From the NCBI RefSeq assembly GCF_003627755.1, contig NZ_CP032695.1, positions 124,001-188,000 on the forward strand: 64,000 bases of DNA, written 5' to 3'. Of the stretch, positions 61,154-64,000 are shown piece after piece. The notes below the pieces were generated by a model. It was not told the DNA's origin. It was given only the letters and a program-made list of their open reading frames with translations, and did no database searches. The translations under genes were made by a program, and so were the position numbers. How positions within the stretch are numbered: position 1 is the stretch's first letter; every line of letters starts with the position of its first letter. The stretch is from Rhizobium jaguaris (lineage in GTDB: Bacteria > Pseudomonadota > Alphaproteobacteria > Rhizobiales > Rhizobiaceae).

Positions 61154-62583
61154 CCAAGGATTCTCGCTTCGACCTCGTCATCCGCGGAGGCCGCGTCGTG
61201 CTTCCCGAGGAGACCCGCGACATCGATGTAGGCGTTTGCGGCGGCGTGATTGTCGCACTCGGTGCCGACCTGCCGGACGGACGCCAGGAGATCTCCGCCG
61301 CGGGGCGCCTGGTCTTGCCGGGCGGTGTCGACAGCCATTGCCACATGGACCAGCAACCCTGGGAAGGAAAAGCGACCGCCGACAACTTCAACACGGGCAC
61401 ACTGTCGGCGCTCTGTGGCGGCACGACGACCGTCATCCCCTTTGCAATGCAGATGCGCGGCCAGTCCCTGCGCGGTATCGTCGAGGATTATCACGAGCGG
61501 GCGCGGCCGAAGGCACATATCGATTACGGCATTCATCTGATTGTCGGCGATCCGTCGCCGGAAGTGCTTCGCGACGAAATTCCGTCACTGATCGCCGAGG
61601 GTTGCACCTCGATGAAAATCTACCTGACCTATGACGGCCTCAAGCTCGACGACTATGAGGTGCTGAATGTCCTCGATCTCGCCCGATCCCATGGCGCGAT
61701 GGTGATGGTGCATGCCGAGAACGATGCTTGCATCCGCTGGCTCACCGAGAAGTTCATCGCCGCCCGCAAGACGCAACTGCGTTATCACGAAAAGGCCCAT
61801 TCCGAGATCGGCGACCGCGAGGCGACCTTCCGCGCCATCAGCCTGTCGGAACTGATCGAGACGCCGATCCTGGTGAGCCACGTCGCTGCCGGTGGTGCCG
61901 TCGAGGAGATCCGTCGCGCCAAGGCGCGCGGGCTGCCGATCTATGCCGAGACATGCCCGCAATATCTCTTCCTCTCGGCCGAGGATATCGATACCCACGA
62001 TCTCTCCGGCTCGAAATGCGTCTGCACGCCGCCCCCGCGCGACAAGTCGAACCAGCCGGATATCTGGCGCGGCATTCTGGACGGCACGCTCGAGGTCTTC
62101 TCGTCCGACCATTCGCCCTGGAACTATGCCGACAAGATCGCCGGCGGTCCGGATACGCCGTTCAATCGTATCCCGAACGGCATTCCCGGCATTGAGACGC
62201 GGCTCGCTCTGCTCTTTTCGGCCGGCGTCAACGGTGGTCGCATGTCGCTGCAGAAATTCGTCGATCTGACGTCTGCCGCCCCCGCGCGGCTCTTCGGCCT
62301 CTATCCGCGCAAAGGGCTCATTGCCGTCGGATCGGATGCTGACATCGCGATATGGGATCCGGATCGGGTCGTGACGATCAACAATGACATGCTGCATCAC
62401 GCAACGGACCACACGCCCTATGAGGGGCAGACGATCCGTGGCTGGCCGGTCATGACCATCTCGCGCGGCGAATTGGTGTGGAATGACGGCGAGGTGCTGT
62501 CTGTAGCCGGTCGCGGCCGGTTCATCGCCCGGCAGCGGCCGTTCCCGCCGCAGCAGGGCCTTTCGCGGATACTTGCATCATGA
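61150..62583 (+). CDS. Hydantoinase/dihydropyrimidinase-type amidohydrolase
   Basis: A 477-residue cyclic amidohydrolase. Metal ligands are visible in DSHCHMDQQPW (HxH), the carboxylated Lys in TSMKIYLTYDG, His in VMVHAENDACIRWL and ILVSHVAAGGAV, and Asp in FSSDHSPWNYAD. It has the length of D-hydantoinases/dihydropyrimidinases, which open five- or six-membered cyclic imides. The ATG at 61150 overlaps the MFS stop. The operon therefore appears to take up and open a cyclic amide/ureide, but the ring size and substrate are unknown. Confidence 0.9.
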   Translation: MTKDSRFDLVIRGGRVVLPEETRDIDVGVCGGVIVALGADLPDGRQEISAAGRLVLPGGVDSHCHMDQQPWEGKATADNFNTGTLSALCGGTTTVIPFAMQMRGQSLRGIVEDYHERARPKAHIDYGIHLIVGDPSPEVLRDEIPSLIAEGCTSMKIYLTYDGLKLDDYEVLNVLDLARSHGAMVMVHAENDACIRWLTEKFIAARKTQLRYHEKAHSEIGDREATFRAISLSELIETPILVSHVAAGGAVEEIRRAKARGLPIYAETCPQYLFLSAEDIDTHDLSGSKCVCTPPPRDKSNQPDIWRGILDGTLEVFSSDHSPWNYADKIAGGPDTPFNRIPNGIPGIETRLALLFSAGVNGGRMSLQKFVDLTSAAPARLFGLYPRKGLIAVGSDADIAIWDPDRVVTINNDMLHHATDHTPYEGQTIRGWPVMTISRGELVWNDGEVLSVAGRGRFIARQRPFPPQQGLSRILAS

Positions 62584-63353
62584 CCGCGACCGGAAATCCC
62601 ATGACAGCGCGGCTCGACGGCAAGGTGATCATGATTACGGGTGCCGCCAGCGGCATAGGCGCAGCGATTGCGCGCCGCTGCGTTGACGAGGGCGGTTATG
62701 TCGTCTGTGCCGATCAGTCGGAGGACGCGGTTGGTAACCTCGCCGACAGTTTCGGCCCTCGCGCCATTGCCGTTCGCTGCGACGTGAGGGATCAGCGCTC
62801 GATGGAGCGGGCGGTCGAAACAGTTCGTGGCCGTTTCGGGCGGCTGGACGGGCTGGTGCACAACGCGGCAGCGCCATCGCTTGACGGCACGGTCGTCGAT
62901 CTCAGCGAGGAGCAATGGCGTCTCGAAATCGACGTCAGCCTGACCGGCGCGTTTCTGGCGGGCAAGTTTGCGATTCCATTGATGACGGCAAATGGCGGTG
63001 GCTCTGTCGTGCTGATAGCTTCTCAGTTCGCGCATGTCGCGACGGGCAAGGCAGTCGCCTATTGTGCGGCCAAGGCCGGTCTCGTTCATCTAGCCAAGGC
63101 GATGGCGATTGACCATGCAGCCGAGGGCATTCGTGTCAACAGCCTGTCGCCAGGGGCCGTCGCCACGCCGCGGCTCTTGCAGCGCTGGCCCGATCTCGAG
63201 GCCGCCGACAAAGGCCTCGGTGCGGCGCATCTGCTCAACCGGATTGCGCAGCCGGAAGAGATTGCAGCGTCGGCCGCCTTTCTCCTTTCGTCCGACGGTT
63301 CCTTCGTTACCGGCACCGACCTTCTCGTGGATGGCGGCTATGCGGCTCGCTGA
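62580..63353 (+). CDS. SDR-family NAD(P)-dependent oxidoreductase
   Basis: A 257-residue (or 250, if starting at the second ATG at 62601) short-chain dehydrogenase. Motifs: TGAASGIGAAIARRC, VHNAAAPSLDG (in place of NNAG), the Ser in VVLIASQFAHVA, YCAAKAGLVHLAKAM for the catalytic Tyr/Lys, and NSLSPGAVATPRLL. An acidic residue after the second strand (CADQSEDAV) favours NAD. It overlaps the hydantoinase stop. It probably oxidises a hydroxyl intermediate of this pathway. Confidence 0.9.
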   Translation: MTATGNPMTARLDGKVIMITGAASGIGAAIARRCVDEGGYVVCADQSEDAVGNLADSFGPRAIAVRCDVRDQRSMERAVETVRGRFGRLDGLVHNAAAPSLDGTVVDLSEEQWRLEIDVSLTGAFLAGKFAIPLMTANGGGSVVLIASQFAHVATGKAVAYCAAKAGLVHLAKAMAIDHAAEGIRVNSLSPGAVATPRLLQRWPDLEAADKGLGAAHLLNRIAQPEEIAASAAFLLSSDGSFVTGTDLLVDGGYAAR

Positions 63354-63389
63354 GGTTTTCTTTCACACGCAACTGGAATGGATTTCAAA

Positions 63390-64000
63390 ATGACCCTTCT
63401 TGTCACCGGCGGTACTGGTTTCGTGATGAGTGTGGTGGCGCGGGAATGGCTCGACCGCGATCCCGCTGCCCGCGCCGTTATTCTCGATCGCTCCGGCCTC
63501 GACGCCATGGCCGAGCAATATTTCGCTCCGGTTCGCGATCGGCTGACGGTCATTACCGGTGATATCTGCGATCCCTCGCAATGGTCCGATGCGCTCGACG
63601 CTCACGGCATCACGGCGATCGTTCATGGCGCGACCATCACGCCGATTTCACGCGGCAGCGCCGCCGAGGCGAAGCGCCAGCCCGAGGCCGAGGACCCGGC
63701 GCGGATTGTCGACGTCAATCTGATGGGTACGGTGCGGATGCTCGAATGGGCGCGCAAGAAGCCGTCGGTCAAGCGTTTCCTCTATGTCAGCTCGGGCTCC
63801 GTCTATCGCCACCATGGCCCGGACTGGGCGGGCGAGCCTTTGCCGGAAGATGGCTATGTCGCGCCGCTGACGCTCTACGGCATCTCGAAATTCGCCTCCG
63901 AAATGGTCGTCAACCGCTATGCGGATCTCTTCGGCATTTCTGCTCTGAGTGTCCGCCTTGCCTCCGTCTATGGCCCGATGGATAGGGCGACCGAAAGCCG
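63390..64000 (+). CDS. NAD-dependent epimerase/dehydratase (partial, runs off right edge)
   Basis: An open frame continues past the window end. From the ATG at 63390 it reads MTLLVTGGTGFVMSVVAREW; an ATG at 63378 (MDFK) is in the same frame. The Rossmann glycine motif is TGGTGFV, later VHGATITPISRG, YVSSGSVYRHHG, and the YxxxK pair in LYGISKFASEMVVNRYADLF, followed by VRLASVYGP. It is an extended SDR of the sugar-epimerase type; some such enzymes act as sugar-acid dehydrogenases. It starts 36 bp after the SDR. Confidence 0.85.
   Translation, partial: MTLLVTGGTGFVMSVVAREWLDRDPAARAVILDRSGLDAMAEQYFAPVRDRLTVITGDICDPSQWSDALDAHGITAIVHGATITPISRGSAAEAKRQPEAEDPARIVDVNLMGTVRMLEWARKKPSVKRFLYVSSGSVYRHHGPDWAGEPLPEDGYVAPLTLYGISKFASEMVVNRYADLFGISALSVRLASVYGPMDRATES

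Overview
The window looks like accessory DNA (a plasmid or genomic island) from a Rhizobiaceae-type alphaproteobacterium. This rests on protein style, gene order and GC-rich codon use (sox/glx/gmaS-type methylamine genes, PotABCD- and Dpp-type ABC loci, IS21/IS110/IS5 elements); no taxonomic search was run. Catabolic operons for nitrogenous compounds dominate, separated by decayed DNA and insertion sequences.

Layout. (1) 1-4721: the N-terminus of a response regulator runs off the left edge, diverging from a complete response regulator/histidine kinase pair. A methyl-accepting chemotaxis protein ending in a CheR-type tail (SWEEF) converges on them. (2) 5527-12265: a gene graveyard. A PfkB kinase remnant abuts a substrate-binding-protein remnant. 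A second binding-protein gene is frameshifted in a C-run. A HIT-family gene is split by an intact IS21-type element with a 7-bp target duplication and also carries an A-run frameshift. A truncated endonuclease/exonuclease/phosphatase-family gene and an IS110-type element follow. (3) 12522-13756: divergent HxlR regulator and SDR oxidoreductase. (4) 14388-26219: a GntR-controlled operon with a DUF1185 (AA_synth) protein, alpha/beta hydrolase, flavin reductase with an extra Nudix-like domain, luciferase-like monooxygenase, two aldehyde dehydrogenases, a NIPSNAP protein and a PotABCD-type ABC transporter. Near-palindromic operators sit upstream of the regulator, of an unlisted 51-residue small ORF and of the operon. 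The enzyme set resembles the Rut pyrimidine pathway with different parts; the substrate is unknown.

(5) 26465-50032: a compact island for complete trimethylamine degradation. Tmm oxidises TMA to TMAO; Tdm splits TMAO to dimethylamine and formaldehyde; DmmDABC converts dimethylamine to methylamine; the GlnT/GmaS-type enzyme makes gamma-glutamylmethylamide; GlxBCD (MgsABC) makes N-methylglutamate; SoxBDAG (probably MgdABCD) oxidises it. FolD and PurU carry the one-carbon units from folate to formate. Two regulators (GlxA-type and XRE-cupin), an APC permease and a small soluble PAS-chemoreceptor protein are embedded in the island. (6) 50327-52919: an IS5-type relic, a lone metallo-beta-lactamase-fold gene and non-coding DNA. 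(7) 52920-64000: a GlxA/AraC regulator followed by a same-strand locus for a Tat-exported peptide-type binding protein, two permeases, a fused double ATPase, an MFS transporter, a hydantoinase/dihydropyrimidinase-type enzyme, an SDR and an NAD-dependent epimerase/dehydratase that runs off the right edge.
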